Part shown: in pieces, positions 41,974 through 51,367 of the stretch
Position numbering within the stretch: position 1 is the first letter of the stretch
How the letters are laid out: each line of letters begins with the position of its first letter
NCBI GenBank assembly: GCA_031373665.1
Contig: JANMMZ010000009.1
Coordinates: forward strand, 62,001 to 126,000
Direction of reading: 5' to 3'
DNA from: M3007 sp031373665
GTDB lineage: Bacteria; Bacteroidota; Bacteroidia; Chitinophagales; Saprospiraceae
DNA length: 64,000 nucleotides
Made by a program: the position numbers and the translations under genes
The notes under the pieces: generated by a model
Told to the model about the DNA's origin: nothing
What the model saw: only the letters and a program-made list of their open reading frames with translations
Databases searched by the model: none

Positions 41974-44946
41974 ATGACAAAATCTTTGACATTCAGGAAC
42001 TTTTTTTTACTGTTTCTGATCGTTTTCGGAGCCTTTAACGCCTCTTCACAGGCAACTTTCTGGTCTGAAAACTTTAATACTCCAGCATCTTTTGGTGCTT
42101 GGACTTCTGCAAATGTAGGAGAAGGCCCCGAAATTTGGAAACGCAGCCTTGTAGTGGCCGACCAAATGGGCTTCACTGGTACTCCAGCTGCATTTAGCTC
42201 GCCTACTGCTACCCAAGGCTTTGCCTTTTATAATTCGGATGCAAATGGTAGTGTTACGCACGATGCGCTATTGACTTCTCCGGCCATCAATTGTGCCAGT
42301 CATACCAGCGTAGGGTTGCGGTTTCGTAGTCAATTTGCCGATTTTGAAGGATCTGATGTAGAGGTTCGTGTCAGCACTGATGCGGGTACTACATGGACGG
42401 CTTATCCAATTTTTGACGATCAGCCATCTTATGGCTTGGCTCAAGCAGCACTTGTACCGTCTGCCATCCTCACTGAAATGGCAATTCCCGCTGCCAATAG
42501 CCAAGCAGCAGTATTGGTTCAATTCCGCTGGAGTGGATTTTTTGAATATGGCTGGAAACTGGACGACATCGAATTGTATGACTATGTAGCACCTACTACG
42601 TCTGTTACATTTAGGGTGAATGTATCATTAGTACCAGTGATTGATCCAGCGGGTGTACGCATTGCAGGATCTTTTAATAGCTGGACAGATGAAGTAATGG
42701 CCAATGCTGGAAATGGCGTTTGGACTATTACCAAAGAATTGGATCCTGGTGCTACAGTACAGTATAAATTCAAAAATGGCCCTAATGGCTGGGAAAATGT
42801 TCCTAGTGCCTGTGGTGTGAGTGATGGATTTGGTGGTTATAACCGTCAAGTTGATATTTCTGGCACTGACGTTACCTTGCCTGCGGTTTGTTTATCTTCT
42901 TGTGCTCCCTGTGCAGTGCCTTGTAATCTAAACCCTGATGCCATCATTTGCGATGATATGGAGACCTATAATGTCGGCAACATCAGCCCCCAGTCTCCAC
43001 ACTGGATTCCTTGGGATCTGAATGAGGCTTCAGCTGTGAACGCTGTGGTCAGTACTACTTTTGCTTCTAATGGCACTAAGTCCATGAAAGTAACCACCAA
43101 TGATGACCAAGTGTTGCAGTTGGGCGATAAGTCAAGCGGACACTATGGCTTGAAATGGAAGCAATACGTAGAAAATGCAAAAGCAGCGTATATCAATATA
43201 CAAACTACTCAGGTCATTCCACCTACAGTACCAACGGCAAATTTTGCTGCACAACTGTATTTCAATGCTGATAAGACCTTGAATATGGATATTCCATTGC
43301 CAGCAGTTGGCGGCACTTATCCTCAAGCGCAGTGGTTCCCAGTAGAGCTTGATGTTGACCTAGACAATAACATTGCTTCTTTGAAAGTAAACAATGTGTT
43401 GGTGCGCAAGTGGGCTTATACACAGACTTTTGGTGGTATAGATTTCTATTCTGCCAATGCTACCAATACATTCTATGTTGACGAAGTGGAATATGTTAAG
43501 TTGCCAGATGTTGTGTTCAATCCTGACAACTGTGCTTCCGCAGTGGATCTTACACCTTACTTTGGCGGTGCAGAAGGCGTAGTATTGACAACAGGTTTGT
43601 ACAATAATACAACTGCGACTGCTGATCCTTCTGATCCTGATGTGGATTGCTGGAATGAGGCTACCCCAACTGTTAGTCCTGATGGATCTATGTGGTACAC
43701 ATTCAGTGGTGATGGTGAACTATACCACATCGAAACCGTACCTTGTAATGCTACCACTTATATTGGTGCTGCTCAAGATGATCCAGGTGACACACAAATG
43801 GCGATCTATACAGGCTCTTGTGGCAACTATACGCTTGTAGAATGCAATGATGACCTTTTTGCCAATGGTATGCCTGATTGGCGCTCAGCAGTTGATGTAC
43901 AAACGGTAGCAGGTCAGCAATACTACATGCTTATTGATGGATACAACTTTGGTGGCGTAGTAGCCATTGGTGAGTTTTGTGTCTCTGTGTCTCGTGGTCA
44001 AGTGATTGATTGTGATGCAGCTGAAATCGGTGCATATGAGACCATCAATAATGGTCTTGTTTGTAATTTAGATGCAACCAATACTGGACTTGCGATTACT
44101 GATGGTTCATTTATACTCCCTACTGTAGGTGTTGTAAAAGGTATGTGTTGGGCTATTTCCACCAGCGATCCTGCTGGTGCATGGCCTCCGGATGATGCAG
44201 GATTTTGGGGTAGTTTTGGAGTATCGGCGGCGGAATATGTACCCGCTCTTCCGAACAACGGTAATCCATTGACTTATGGAGAATGGTGGTTCACGCCAGT
44301 AGTGATCGGTAATGGTGTAGATGGTAATCTTACCAACAATGGTGTATTCCTTCAAGATATTGATCCACTCACTGCTTGCGTTGTAGTTGGTGCCTCTGTA
44401 AAACTGACGCTTTTGCCTGTACTTGATCCAGTCGTTGCTACCTTCACATCAACGGATGAGACCGCTGCTGGTGCCCTTAACGGCACTGTTACACTGAATC
44501 CTAGTGGTGGATTCCCCGGTTTAATTGGTGATCCTAGTCTATTTGAATATGCTTGGAGCAATGGTGCTACCACACAAAACCTTACGGGTGTAGCAGGTGG
44601 TACTTATACCGTAGTGATCGCAGATCCATCTGGGTGTACTGATCCTGTGACGGTTGTAACAAGCCTAAGCACTCCAACCAAAGATCCTGCTTCGGTAAAG
44701 GCTCTCACATTGACACCAAACCCAACTTCGGGTGTGTTGCAGTTGAACTTGACTACTGCTGCGGCTACCGATGTTCGTTTTGACGTATTCAATACTTTAG
44801 GTCAAAATGTACTTACTATGGATGCTGGCAAAACCAGCAATGTGAGCCGCTCACTGGATTTGACTGCTATGCCAAACGGAACCTACACCCTACGGGTGAC
44901 GATGGGTTCTGAAACGGCTATGCGTCGCATCGTGGTTCAACGCTAA
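41974..44946 (+). CDS. Multidomain secreted protein with T9SS type A sorting domain
   Basis: The 990-residue product has a signal peptide (ending ASSQ) and a MAM/CUB-like beta-sandwich (about 28-205). A starch-binding-like E-set module follows near 210-300 (RIAGSFNSWTDEV, YKFKNGPNGWENV), then a cysteine-flanked lectin-like region (315-520) and a pre-peptidase-like domain (525-690). A SprB-type repeat lies near 850-905 (YAWSNGATTQNLTGVAGGTYTV), and the C-terminal T9SS sorting domain begins LTPNPTSGVLQLNL and ends GTYTLRVTMGSETAMRRIVVQR-like strands. It should be exported by T9SS and attached to the surface. The ligand is unknown; no enzymatic motif is seen. Confidence 0.87.
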   Translation: MTKSLTFRNFFLLFLIVFGAFNASSQATFWSENFNTPASFGAWTSANVGEGPEIWKRSLVVADQMGFTGTPAAFSSPTATQGFAFYNSDANGSVTHDALLTSPAINCASHTSVGLRFRSQFADFEGSDVEVRVSTDAGTTWTAYPIFDDQPSYGLAQAALVPSAILTEMAIPAANSQAAVLVQFRWSGFFEYGWKLDDIELYDYVAPTTSVTFRVNVSLVPVIDPAGVRIAGSFNSWTDEVMANAGNGVWTITKELDPGATVQYKFKNGPNGWENVPSACGVSDGFGGYNRQVDISGTDVTLPAVCLSSCAPCAVPCNLNPDAIICDDMETYNVGNISPQSPHWIPWDLNEASAVNAVVSTTFASNGTKSMKVTTNDDQVLQLGDKSSGHYGLKWKQYVENAKAAYINIQTTQVIPPTVPTANFAAQLYFNADKTLNMDIPLPAVGGTYPQAQWFPVELDVDLDNNIASLKVNNVLVRKWAYTQTFGGIDFYSANATNTFYVDEVEYVKLPDVVFNPDNCASAVDLTPYFGGAEGVVLTTGLYNNTTATADPSDPDVDCWNEATPTVSPDGSMWYTFSGDGELYHIETVPCNATTYIGAAQDDPGDTQMAIYTGSCGNYTLVECNDDLFANGMPDWRSAVDVQTVAGQQYYMLIDGYNFGGVVAIGEFCVSVSRGQVIDCDAAEIGAYETINNGLVCNLDATNTGLAITDGSFILPTVGVVKGMCWAISTSDPAGAWPPDDAGFWGSFGVSAAEYVPALPNNGNPLTYGEWWFTPVVIGNGVDGNLTNNGVFLQDIDPLTACVVVGASVKLTLLPVLDPVVATFTSTDETAAGALNGTVTLNPSGGFPGLIGDPSLFEYAWSNGATTQNLTGVAGGTYTVVIADPSGCTDPVTVVTSLSTPTKDPASVKALTLTPNPTSGVLQLNLTTAAATDVRFDVFNTLGQNVLTMDAGKTSNVSRSLDLTAMPNGTYTLRVTMGSETAMRRIVVQR

Positions 44947-44995
44947 ATAACAAGAGATTAGGTCAGAAAACTTAATCTTTTAGCATAAAAATGGA

Positions 44996-45032
44996 TAAGG
45001 GACACTCTTTTTGAGTTGTCCCTTATTTTTTT
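44996..45032 (+). terminator. Intrinsic terminator after the T9SS gene
   Basis: A stem of about 13 bp with one bulged T (TAAGGGACACTC with GAGTTGTCCCTTA), a T-rich loop and a long T tail. The tail overlaps the -33 element of the recJ promoter. Confidence 0.8.
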
Positions 45033-45062
45033 GCATATTTTAAAACACAGAGACTACCTTTG
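45030..45062 (+). promoter_or_regulatory. Bacteroidota promoter for recJ
   Basis: TTTG at 45030-45033 and TACCTTTG at 45055-45062 are spaced by 21 bases and lie 21 bases before the recJ start codon. The -33 element is embedded in the terminator tail of the previous gene. Confidence 0.6.
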
Positions 45063-45083
45063 CAATATTAAAAAATCATTTAT

Positions 45084-46781
45084 ATGCGTTGGCTACCCAT
45101 TAATACGGACGAAAAAACAGTATCAGACCTAGAACAGGCTCTGGGATTAGATCGTATCTTTTGCCAGTTGCTGGTTCAGCGAGGGGTACACTCGCCATCA
45201 GAAGCCAAGGCATTTTTTACCTTCTCTTGGAAAGACCTCCACAATCCGTTTCTGATGCGCAATATGGAACTTGCCACAGCACGAATAAGCACTGCTATCA
45301 GCAATGGAGAACATATTTTGCTATACGGTGATTATGATGTGGATGGTACTACCTCTGTGGCATTGATGTATGCTTTCTTATCAGGTTTTTATGGTAATAT
45401 TGATTACTACCTGCCTGATCGAGACAAAGAAGGCTATGGGGTGAGCCTTGCAGGGGTAGAGTATGCGCGCACCACAGAGACAAAACTCATCATTGCCATG
45501 GATTGCGGGATCAAATCGCAGAAGGCCGTATCATTGGCACGAATGTATGGGATTGATTTCATTATCTGTGATCACCATTTACCTGATGATGAACTACCTG
45601 AGGCGATAGCCATTCTTGATCCCAAACGACCTGATTGCCAATACCCATTCAAAGATCTGAGCGGATGTGGCATTGCGTTCAAACTGATACAAGCATACGC
45701 CTTGCAAAATAACATGCCTGATGAAGAATTATTCCCTCTTTTGGATCTTGTAGTGGTCAGCACTGCTTGCGATATAGTATCTATGACTGGTGAAAACAGG
45801 ACTCTATCGCACTTTGGATTACAACGAATCAACACCGCGCCAAGGCTAGGCTTGTGGGCGTTGTTTGAAAAAAGTAACAAAAAAATGCCCTTGAACATCA
45901 GTGATTTGGTGTTTGGTTTTGGGCCACTCATCAATGCAGCGGGTCGCCTCGGCGATGCTCGAGATGCCGTCAGGCTCCTATTGGCCACAGACTTGAACCA
46001 TGCCAATCTATTTACCGCCAATTTGGTAACACGTAATAAAACCCGCCAAGAAGTGGATAAATCCTCCATGGAAACCGCGCATGAACAGTACAAGCAATTG
46101 CCCGATTTTGAGCATCGAAAAAGCATCGTTTTGTACCAAGAAGATTGGCATAAAGGTGTGATTGGTATCACCGCCAGCCGGTTGGTAGAGCATTATTATA
46201 AGCCCGCTGTCATATTGACTAAAAGTAATGGCCGCGCTGTTGGGTCGGCTCGATCCATCCAAGGGTTTGATCTTTATGAAGCCTTGATTCAATGTGAAGA
46301 TTTATTTTACTCTTTTGGCGGTCATGCCCATGCGGCAGGGCTCCAAATGCCCCCGGAAAACATCCCAGCCTTTATAGAACGATTTGAAGCACTGGCGCAA
46401 AAGACTATTACTGACGATATGAAAGAGCCATTTCTGGATATTTGTGCTACCATAAACCTAGATATGATCACGCCAGAATTTGGAGCGATGCTCCATCGGT
46501 TTGAGCCATTTGGCCCCAACAACAGAAACCCCGTTTTTGTAGCCAGAAATGTGGTCTATACTGGCAAAGTACAGATGATGGCTAATAATCATGTACGGTT
46601 TTCTATGCGCCATCCGCACAGCAACCACATTTTGACTGGGGTCGGATTTGGTTTTGGAGCAGCCTTCGATTCTGTGAAAGATGCTCCCTTTGATGTGGCA
46701 TTTAATATAATACAAGAAGAGTGGCGCGGCGAAAAAAAATGGACCTTACAAATCAAGGACTTAAAAAAGGCTGATTTATAA
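45084..46781 (+). CDS. recJ: Single-stranded-DNA-specific exonuclease RecJ
   Basis: The 565-residue protein has the DHH-family motifs: DYDVDG (83-88), the DCGIKS motif (140-145), DHH (163-165), and the DHHA1 part GGHAHAAGLQMP, followed by the RecJ OB fold (FGPNNRNPVFV). RecJ degrades single-stranded DNA 5'-3' in recombination and mismatch repair (known). The length is normal. It ends at an A-rich stretch before a long intergenic region. Confidence 0.95.
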   Translation: MRWLPINTDEKTVSDLEQALGLDRIFCQLLVQRGVHSPSEAKAFFTFSWKDLHNPFLMRNMELATARISTAISNGEHILLYGDYDVDGTTSVALMYAFLSGFYGNIDYYLPDRDKEGYGVSLAGVEYARTTETKLIIAMDCGIKSQKAVSLARMYGIDFIICDHHLPDDELPEAIAILDPKRPDCQYPFKDLSGCGIAFKLIQAYALQNNMPDEELFPLLDLVVVSTACDIVSMTGENRTLSHFGLQRINTAPRLGLWALFEKSNKKMPLNISDLVFGFGPLINAAGRLGDARDAVRLLLATDLNHANLFTANLVTRNKTRQEVDKSSMETAHEQYKQLPDFEHRKSIVLYQEDWHKGVIGITASRLVEHYYKPAVILTKSNGRAVGSARSIQGFDLYEALIQCEDLFYSFGGHAHAAGLQMPPENIPAFIERFEALAQKTITDDMKEPFLDICATINLDMITPEFGAMLHRFEPFGPNNRNPVFVARNVVYTGKVQMMANNHVRFSMRHPHSNHILTGVGFGFGAAFDSVKDAPFDVAFNIIQEEWRGEKKWTLQIKDLKKADL

Positions 46782-47129
46782 AAAAAAAACAGCAGGCACA
46801 CAATAAATATTTCATTCCTGCGCTTAGAGACTATAATTGTCTTCCAAACCACCCTTCTACCAAAGTTTTAATCCGAATACTATACTCGCGACCGATTACC
46901 GACTTTACCCGAACCGTATTGCCCTGATATCCTACAACCAAATGACAAAACCGAAGCCTACGTACCGTTTCCCCCTGTTTAAGTTATTCCTTTTTTGATG
47001 TTACGGATTCTACTAATATTTATAATAGAATTCGTCCAATGGATTTGTACAGACACTTTTTTTGATGCAAGCGGTAACCTTTGGTAGTGTTGATACCATT
47101 AACCGTATTGTATTCCAATACCGATACCA
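46782..47129. other. Intergenic region before the injection-system operon
   Basis: 348 bases without an assigned gene. On the minus strand a 50-codon open frame (46831-46983) has protein-like composition (HLVVGYQGNTVRVKSVIG, then REYSIRIKTLVEGWFGRQL) but no ATG. It is followed by a short hairpin (GCAGG/CCTGC, 46792-46821) and ten T on that strand, as if a minus-strand gene once ended here. On the plus strand TAACCTTTG at 47075-47083 is an imperfect -7 box for the operon. Nothing else is recognised. Confidence 0.35.
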
Positions 47130-47711
47130 ATGATTGATCTTACGTTACGTTTTCTAGTTAATGAAATTAACCGTGACCTGAGCCCTGGTGGCGCGGGTGA
47201 GTTTGTTATTTTGGGCAATATCGCTAGGGTCGAGTCTGGCAATGAAGCCGGAGATGACGGCCTCCAAACACAGGTTGTATTGACTTTGGTGAATATCGAA
47301 GAAGAGAAAACACTTAAGAACAACCCTAATTTTGTACTCGAAAACCAACGCGCCCGCAAGTTTCAGCCACCACTCTACCTGAATCTCTACTTACTGTTTA
47401 GTTGCGCGGATAGCAACTATGGCTCTGCCTTAACCAAAATTTCACGTCTTATTGGCTTTTTTCAACGAAAATATGCATTTAATGAAGACAATGCCCTAGA
47501 GCCTTTCCCAATAGGTCTAGAACAGGTACATTTAGACCTCCACTCATTAAGCATGGAGCAACTCAATCACCTATGGGGTGTTTTGGGTAGCAAATATTTC
47601 CCATCCGCACTGTATCGTTTGCGCTTGACTCCGGTACAAACTACGGTCGAAGCCGAAGTATCTGTGGTCACAAGTGTACAAGTGACTGGTAAAATATTAG
47701 TAGAACCATAA
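47130..47711 (+). CDS. eCIS tail terminator/cap protein, Pvc16-like (DUF4255)
   Basis: The 193-residue protein matches the DUF4255/Pvc16 N-terminal domain: it begins with a helix-strand MIDLTLRFLVNEINRDL and contains PPLYLNLYLLFSCADSNYGSALTKISRLIGFFQRK and LDLHSLSMEQLNHLWGVLGSKYFPSALYRLRL. In contractile injection systems this protein caps the tube and sheath at the membrane-distal end (known). It leads the operon, whereas in Photorhabdus PVC it comes last. The sheath gene follows after 56 bases. Confidence 0.88.
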   Translation: MIDLTLRFLVNEINRDLSPGGAGEFVILGNIARVESGNEAGDDGLQTQVVLTLVNIEEEKTLKNNPNFVLENQRARKFQPPLYLNLYLLFSCADSNYGSALTKISRLIGFFQRKYAFNEDNALEPFPIGLEQVHLDLHSLSMEQLNHLWGVLGSKYFPSALYRLRLTPVQTTVEAEVSVVTSVQVTGKILVEP

Positions 47712-47767
47712 AATATAATAAGAACTACAATCTATAACATTACTCTTTCTCAAATTTTAAACTAAAT

Positions 47768-49525
47768 ATGGCATTAGCACTATCTTCCCTTCGTACACCG
47801 GGTGTTTATGTAGATGAGGTTTCACTCCTCCCACCATCCGTTGCAGCAGTAGAAACCGCCATTCCGGTCTTTATTGCACACACACAAACGGCTAAAGATG
47901 ATCTCGGTCGTGATGTAGCCACTTGGCCCGCCACACCTTATGTCAAGCGCATTACTTCCATGCTCGAATATGAGCAGTATTTTGGAACAGCCCTATCGCA
48001 AACCATTGCCGCAACCGTTACGGCGGATCAAATGGGTTCCGTACAAATTTCGGCATTGGTGTATAACATGCACTACGCCATTAGGCATTATTTTTCCAAT
48101 GGTGGTGGTCCTTGCTACATCTGCTCTGTGGGCAATTTTGTGGCCGCTCCGTCGGTTGCGGCATATACCCGTGGCATTACGGCTATCGAAAATGCCGATG
48201 AACCTACTTTGATCTTATTCCCCGATGCGGTGAATCTGGCTCAAGGCACCGATTATTACGATGTACTCACTGCGGCACTCAGCCAATGCAACGTCAGGGG
48301 CGATCGGTTTTTGCTCTGCGATGTCTATAATGGCGACAAAGAAGCCAACCGTGACGTACATATTGCCGCATTTCGCGATGGTATCGGCAGCAATCACTTG
48401 AAATATGCCGCTGCCTACTATCCTTGGTTGCAAACCAGTTTGCCTTTCCACTACGAAGACCAACGAGTGACATTTACACACACAGGAGGTATTTTGAACA
48501 ATCAAAAGTTGATTCATATCAGGGCTATCATCAAAGCAGATGAAGAAAAAATAAAGGCTCAAAACGCGGCTGCCTTGGCCGCCGCCGTGCCTACAACTGC
48601 TCCCGAAGCCAAAGATTTTGCGCTCCGTGCTGCGAGGGCTGCAATTGTAGCGGCCAATACTGTCAGGGATGCTGCACTCTTAGATTTAGTGGCTGCGCCT
48701 GAATTGGCTGCCGCAAATGCTGCTGCTGTGTTGGCACAAACCGCCCTCACTGATGCGACCGCTGTCAATATAGTGGATGTTGGTGCCAAGGCCGCCGCTG
48801 TGGCTGCTGCCACCAGTGCTGTAGCTGCCGCCGATGCTGCCATTCAGGCTGCCATCATTGACCACCTTACATTGGCTGATGTCAAGCGGGTTTTCACGGC
48901 TGCTTTTGATGCACGGTTGAGGCAACTTATCAATGAGCAAAGAGCAGTATTGCCCGCCAGTGCCGCCATTGCGGGGGTATATGTGATGGTTGATAATTCA
49001 AGGGGCGTGTGGAAAGCACCCGCCAATGTGAGCCTTAACCAGATCATCAAACCGATGGTGATGATCAATGATGAAATACAGCGTAACCTCAACGTGGATG
49101 ATACCACCGGAAAATCCATCAATGCCATCCGTAACTTCACTGGCAAGGGTACACTGGTCTGGGGTGCTCGCACCTTGGATGCCTTCAGTGATGAGTGGCG
49201 TTATGTAAATGTTCGTAGGTTGTTTAACATGGTGGAAGAATCCTTAAAAAAGTCTTCTTCTCAATTCGTTTTTGAACCAAATGATGCCAATCTTTGGATA
49301 AAAGTGAAGGCCATGACCGAAAATTTCTTAACCCTACTCTGGAGGCAAGGTGCTTTGGCTGGAGCAAAACCATCAGACGCATTTTTAGTGCGCGTAGGTA
49401 TGCCTGATACTATGGATGCCAATGATGTACTCAATGGTCGCTTGATCGTAGAAGTACTGATGGCACCAGTGCGCCCTGCGGAATTCATCGTATTGCGGTT
49501 CATGCACAAGTTACAAGTGTCCTAA
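47768..49525 (+). CDS. eCIS contractile sheath protein with Ala-rich insert
   Basis: The 585-residue protein has the sheath N-terminus (TPGVYVDEVSLLPPSVAAVETAIPVFIAHT) and the conserved C-terminal contractile core (VAGVYVMVDNSRGVWKAP..., GKGTLVWGARTL, EWRYVNVRRLFNMVEESL). It is the only sheath gene here, unlike the three of Afp/PVC. Between residues about 264 and 365 lies a segment in which some 45 of 100 residues are alanine, predicted as long helices. The equivalent position in other sheaths holds a surface-exposed variable domain (known in outline), so the segment probably decorates the outside of the sheath. Confidence 0.93.
   Translation: MALALSSLRTPGVYVDEVSLLPPSVAAVETAIPVFIAHTQTAKDDLGRDVATWPATPYVKRITSMLEYEQYFGTALSQTIAATVTADQMGSVQISALVYNMHYAIRHYFSNGGGPCYICSVGNFVAAPSVAAYTRGITAIENADEPTLILFPDAVNLAQGTDYYDVLTAALSQCNVRGDRFLLCDVYNGDKEANRDVHIAAFRDGIGSNHLKYAAAYYPWLQTSLPFHYEDQRVTFTHTGGILNNQKLIHIRAIIKADEEKIKAQNAAALAAAVPTTAPEAKDFALRAARAAIVAANTVRDAALLDLVAAPELAAANAAAVLAQTALTDATAVNIVDVGAKAAAVAAATSAVAAADAAIQAAIIDHLTLADVKRVFTAAFDARLRQLINEQRAVLPASAAIAGVYVMVDNSRGVWKAPANVSLNQIIKPMVMINDEIQRNLNVDDTTGKSINAIRNFTGKGTLVWGARTLDAFSDEWRYVNVRRLFNMVEESLKKSSSQFVFEPNDANLWIKVKAMTENFLTLLWRQGALAGAKPSDAFLVRVGMPDTMDANDVLNGRLIVEVLMAPVRPAEFIVLRFMHKLQVS
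48557..48862 (+). repeat. Low-complexity alanine-rich coding segment of the sheath
   Basis: About 100 codons, dominated by GCN, encode Ala-rich helices with scattered Asp, Val, Thr and Asn (for example AAANAAAVLAQTAL and AKAAAVAAATSAVAAADAA). Codon third positions vary, so it is not a simple DNA microsatellite. Flanking sheath sequence is normal in composition. Confidence 0.8.
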
Positions 49526-49565
49526 GGATACACACCATTCTATAAAAATTTAAACAATCAACATA

Positions 49566-49997
49566 ATGGCAAATTATCCAATTCCAAAATTTCACTTCCG
49601 TGTTGAATGGGGAGGTACTCGTATTGGTTTTACAGAAGTGAGCGGACTCGATGTAGAGACCGAAGTAATCGAATACCGCGAGGGATCAAGCCCTGAATAT
49701 CATAAGACAAAGATGCCCGGCATGCAAAAATTCGGCAATATTACCTTAAAAAGGGGTACTTTCAAGAACGACAATCAGTACTACGAGTGGTGGAACACAG
49801 TACAACTAAACACCATTGAACGTCGTGATATCACTATTTCTCTATTGAATGAGAATCATGAGCCAGTCGTGACTTGGAAAATCAAAAATGCTTTTCCGAT
49901 TAAAGTACAAAGTACAGATTTGAAGGCCGACGGCAACGAAGTAGCCATCGAATCGCTGGAGATTGCACACGAAGGCTTGGCTATCGAACACAACTAA
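49566..49997 (+). CDS. eCIS inner tube protein, Pvc1/gp19-type
   Basis: The 143-residue protein belongs to the T4 gp19-like tube family: FHFRVEWGGTRIGFTEVSGLDVETEVIEYREG, TLKRGTF, and a C-terminal strand pair ending VAIESLEIAHEGLAIE. Stacked hexamers of this protein form the rigid tube within the sheath (known). It lies 40 bases downstream of the sheath gene and two bases before the second tube gene. Confidence 0.93.
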   Translation: MANYPIPKFHFRVEWGGTRIGFTEVSGLDVETEVIEYREGSSPEYHKTKMPGMQKFGNITLKRGTFKNDNQYYEWWNTVQLNTIERRDITISLLNENHEPVVTWKIKNAFPIKVQSTDLKADGNEVAIESLEIAHEGLAIEHN

Positions 49998-49999
49998 CA

Positions 50000-50479
50000 A
50001 TGGAATTGCTGCAACCCATACCTGGATTTCATTTTTTGGTCACATTCCTTAACCCTTTGCTGGCAAGCCCTATTGATATGGGCTTTCAGTCGGTGAGTGG
50101 TTTGGAAATGAGTATCAGCCCCGAAACTTACAATGAGGGTGGTGAAAACCGGTTTTCACATGCCTTGCCGGCGCGACAGACCTTTCCTAACCTCATCCTC
50201 AAGCGGGGTCTAAAACCCATTCCTTCTCCATTGACCAATTGGTGTTTGGATGCTTTGCAAAACTTAAATATCATTCCAGTGGACATCATGGTGAGCCTGT
50301 TAGGCCCCGAACATGTGCCGCTGCGGGTTTGGAGTGTGGTAGGGGCTTATCCGCTTAAATGGAGTATCGGGGAATTTAACGCAGAACAAGGCCAATTGGT
50401 GATCGAGACCTTGGAGTTGAAATATCGCTATTTCACACAAGTCATGCCGCCAGTGGTGTCTATTAATATTTCATTTTAA
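50000..50479 (+). CDS. eCIS tube-initiator protein, Pvc5-type
   Basis: The 159-residue protein is a second gp19-like protein: PGFHFLVTFLN, GFQSVSGLEMSISPETYNEGGEN, LILKRGL and VIETLELKYRYF. It is diverged from the first tube protein, with an inserted loop. In related systems such a variant forms the first tube layer on the baseplate (known for Pvc5/Afp5). It starts two bases after the main tube gene. Confidence 0.88.
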   Translation: MELLQPIPGFHFLVTFLNPLLASPIDMGFQSVSGLEMSISPETYNEGGENRFSHALPARQTFPNLILKRGLKPIPSPLTNWCLDALQNLNIIPVDIMVSLLGPEHVPLRVWSVVGAYPLKWSIGEFNAEQGQLVIETLELKYRYFTQVMPPVVSINISF

Positions 50480-50494
50480 GAAAAGTACGACTCA

Positions 50495-50665
50495 ATGCCC
50501 ATAGAAATAAAAGAATTGCACATAAAAGTGACTGTTGCAGACAATCAATCCTCAACAGCCAGTTCCAGTAGTGGTACAGACTTGGGTCAACAAGAAAAAA
50601 AACGACTCTTGAAAGACTATTTGGAACAGGTTAGCGAAATTATTAAACAGAAGAAAGAACGCTGA
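50495..50665 (+). CDS. eCIS small protein, DUF5908 (Pvc6 position)
   Basis: A 56-residue protein: MPIEIKELHIKVTV, a Ser-rich spacer (TASSSSGTD) and a charged C-terminal helix (KRLLKDYLEQVSEIIKQKKER). The N-terminal strand pattern and position between the second tube gene and the LysM adaptor match DUF5908, a small conserved component of these operons. Its function is not established. It ends two bases before the next start. Confidence 0.8.
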   Translation: MPIEIKELHIKVTVADNQSSTASSSSGTDLGQQEKKRLLKDYLEQVSEIIKQKKER

Positions 50666-50667
50666 TT

Positions 50668-51366
50668 ATGTCTATATTTGGTACACAAGGCGGGTTAGAA
50701 AAACTGCAAATCAGGGCATTTAGTGATGCACGTTGTGAGCAGGAGGTTACTGATTTGGCCGTGCGGGTGATGCTCAATCCAGATTCATTCAGTATGAATT
50801 ATGGCGTTGATTTTGCAGATACGCAAGGGATAAATAATAGCGCAGCCAATAACGCCTATACCCGAATCAGACCCGAACGCTTGGAGTTTGAGTTTATGTT
50901 TGACCGCACAGGAGCCATTCCGAATGCCTTGCCCATGCCCAATGGCGTATTTGACGACATTGAAAAACTAAAACGCATTTTGGTTGGGTACAATTCTGAT
51001 GGGCATCAGCCTTATTACCTGAAATTGGCTTGGGGCAGATTGATTGTCTCCTGCAAATTGGTCAATATGCAAGTAACCTTTAAGTTATTCCGCCCCGATG
51101 GCACTCCGATCAGGGCTACTGCTAGGTGTTCTTTTGAAAAATTTACAGATGTAGAACTTCGGGTTGCCAGAGAAGACCAACGGTCCCCTGATGTAACCCA
51201 TCAGCGCGAAGTGCCGGAAGGCACTCATTTGCCGTTTATGGCATTTAAAATATATGGAGATTCAAAGCATTATGTTGAAGTGGCCCGCGCCAATGGTATT
51301 GTGAATTTTAGGAAATTGAGGACAGGTGCAAAAATTATTTTCCCACCCATCATAAAATCATCTTGA
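50668..51366 (+). CDS. eCIS baseplate adaptor with LysM-like domain, Pvc7-type
   Basis: The 232-residue protein has the gp53-like N-terminal domain (VRVMLNPDSFSMNYGV, ERLEFEFMFDRTG, YLKLAWGRLIVSCKLVNMQVTFKLF) and a C-terminal LysM-type end (DSKHYVEVARANGIVNFRKLRTGAKIIFPP). In these systems it links the spike to the tube and baseplate (known for Pvc7/Afp7). It is immediately followed by the spike gene. Confidence 0.9.
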   Translation: MSIFGTQGGLEKLQIRAFSDARCEQEVTDLAVRVMLNPDSFSMNYGVDFADTQGINNSAANNAYTRIRPERLEFEFMFDRTGAIPNALPMPNGVFDDIEKLKRILVGYNSDGHQPYYLKLAWGRLIVSCKLVNMQVTFKLFRPDGTPIRATARCSFEKFTDVELRVAREDQRSPDVTHQREVPEGTHLPFMAFKIYGDSKHYVEVARANGIVNFRKLRTGAKIIFPPIIKSS

Positions 51367-51367
51367 T

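Noticed and set aside
45572..46171. 199-codon minus-strand open frame
   Set aside because: Antisense to the central part of recJ, which has all DHH motifs.
48559..48843. Alanine-rich minus-strand open frame
   Set aside because: A by-product of GCN-rich sheath codons, which read as Ala/Ser/Gly codons on the other strand.
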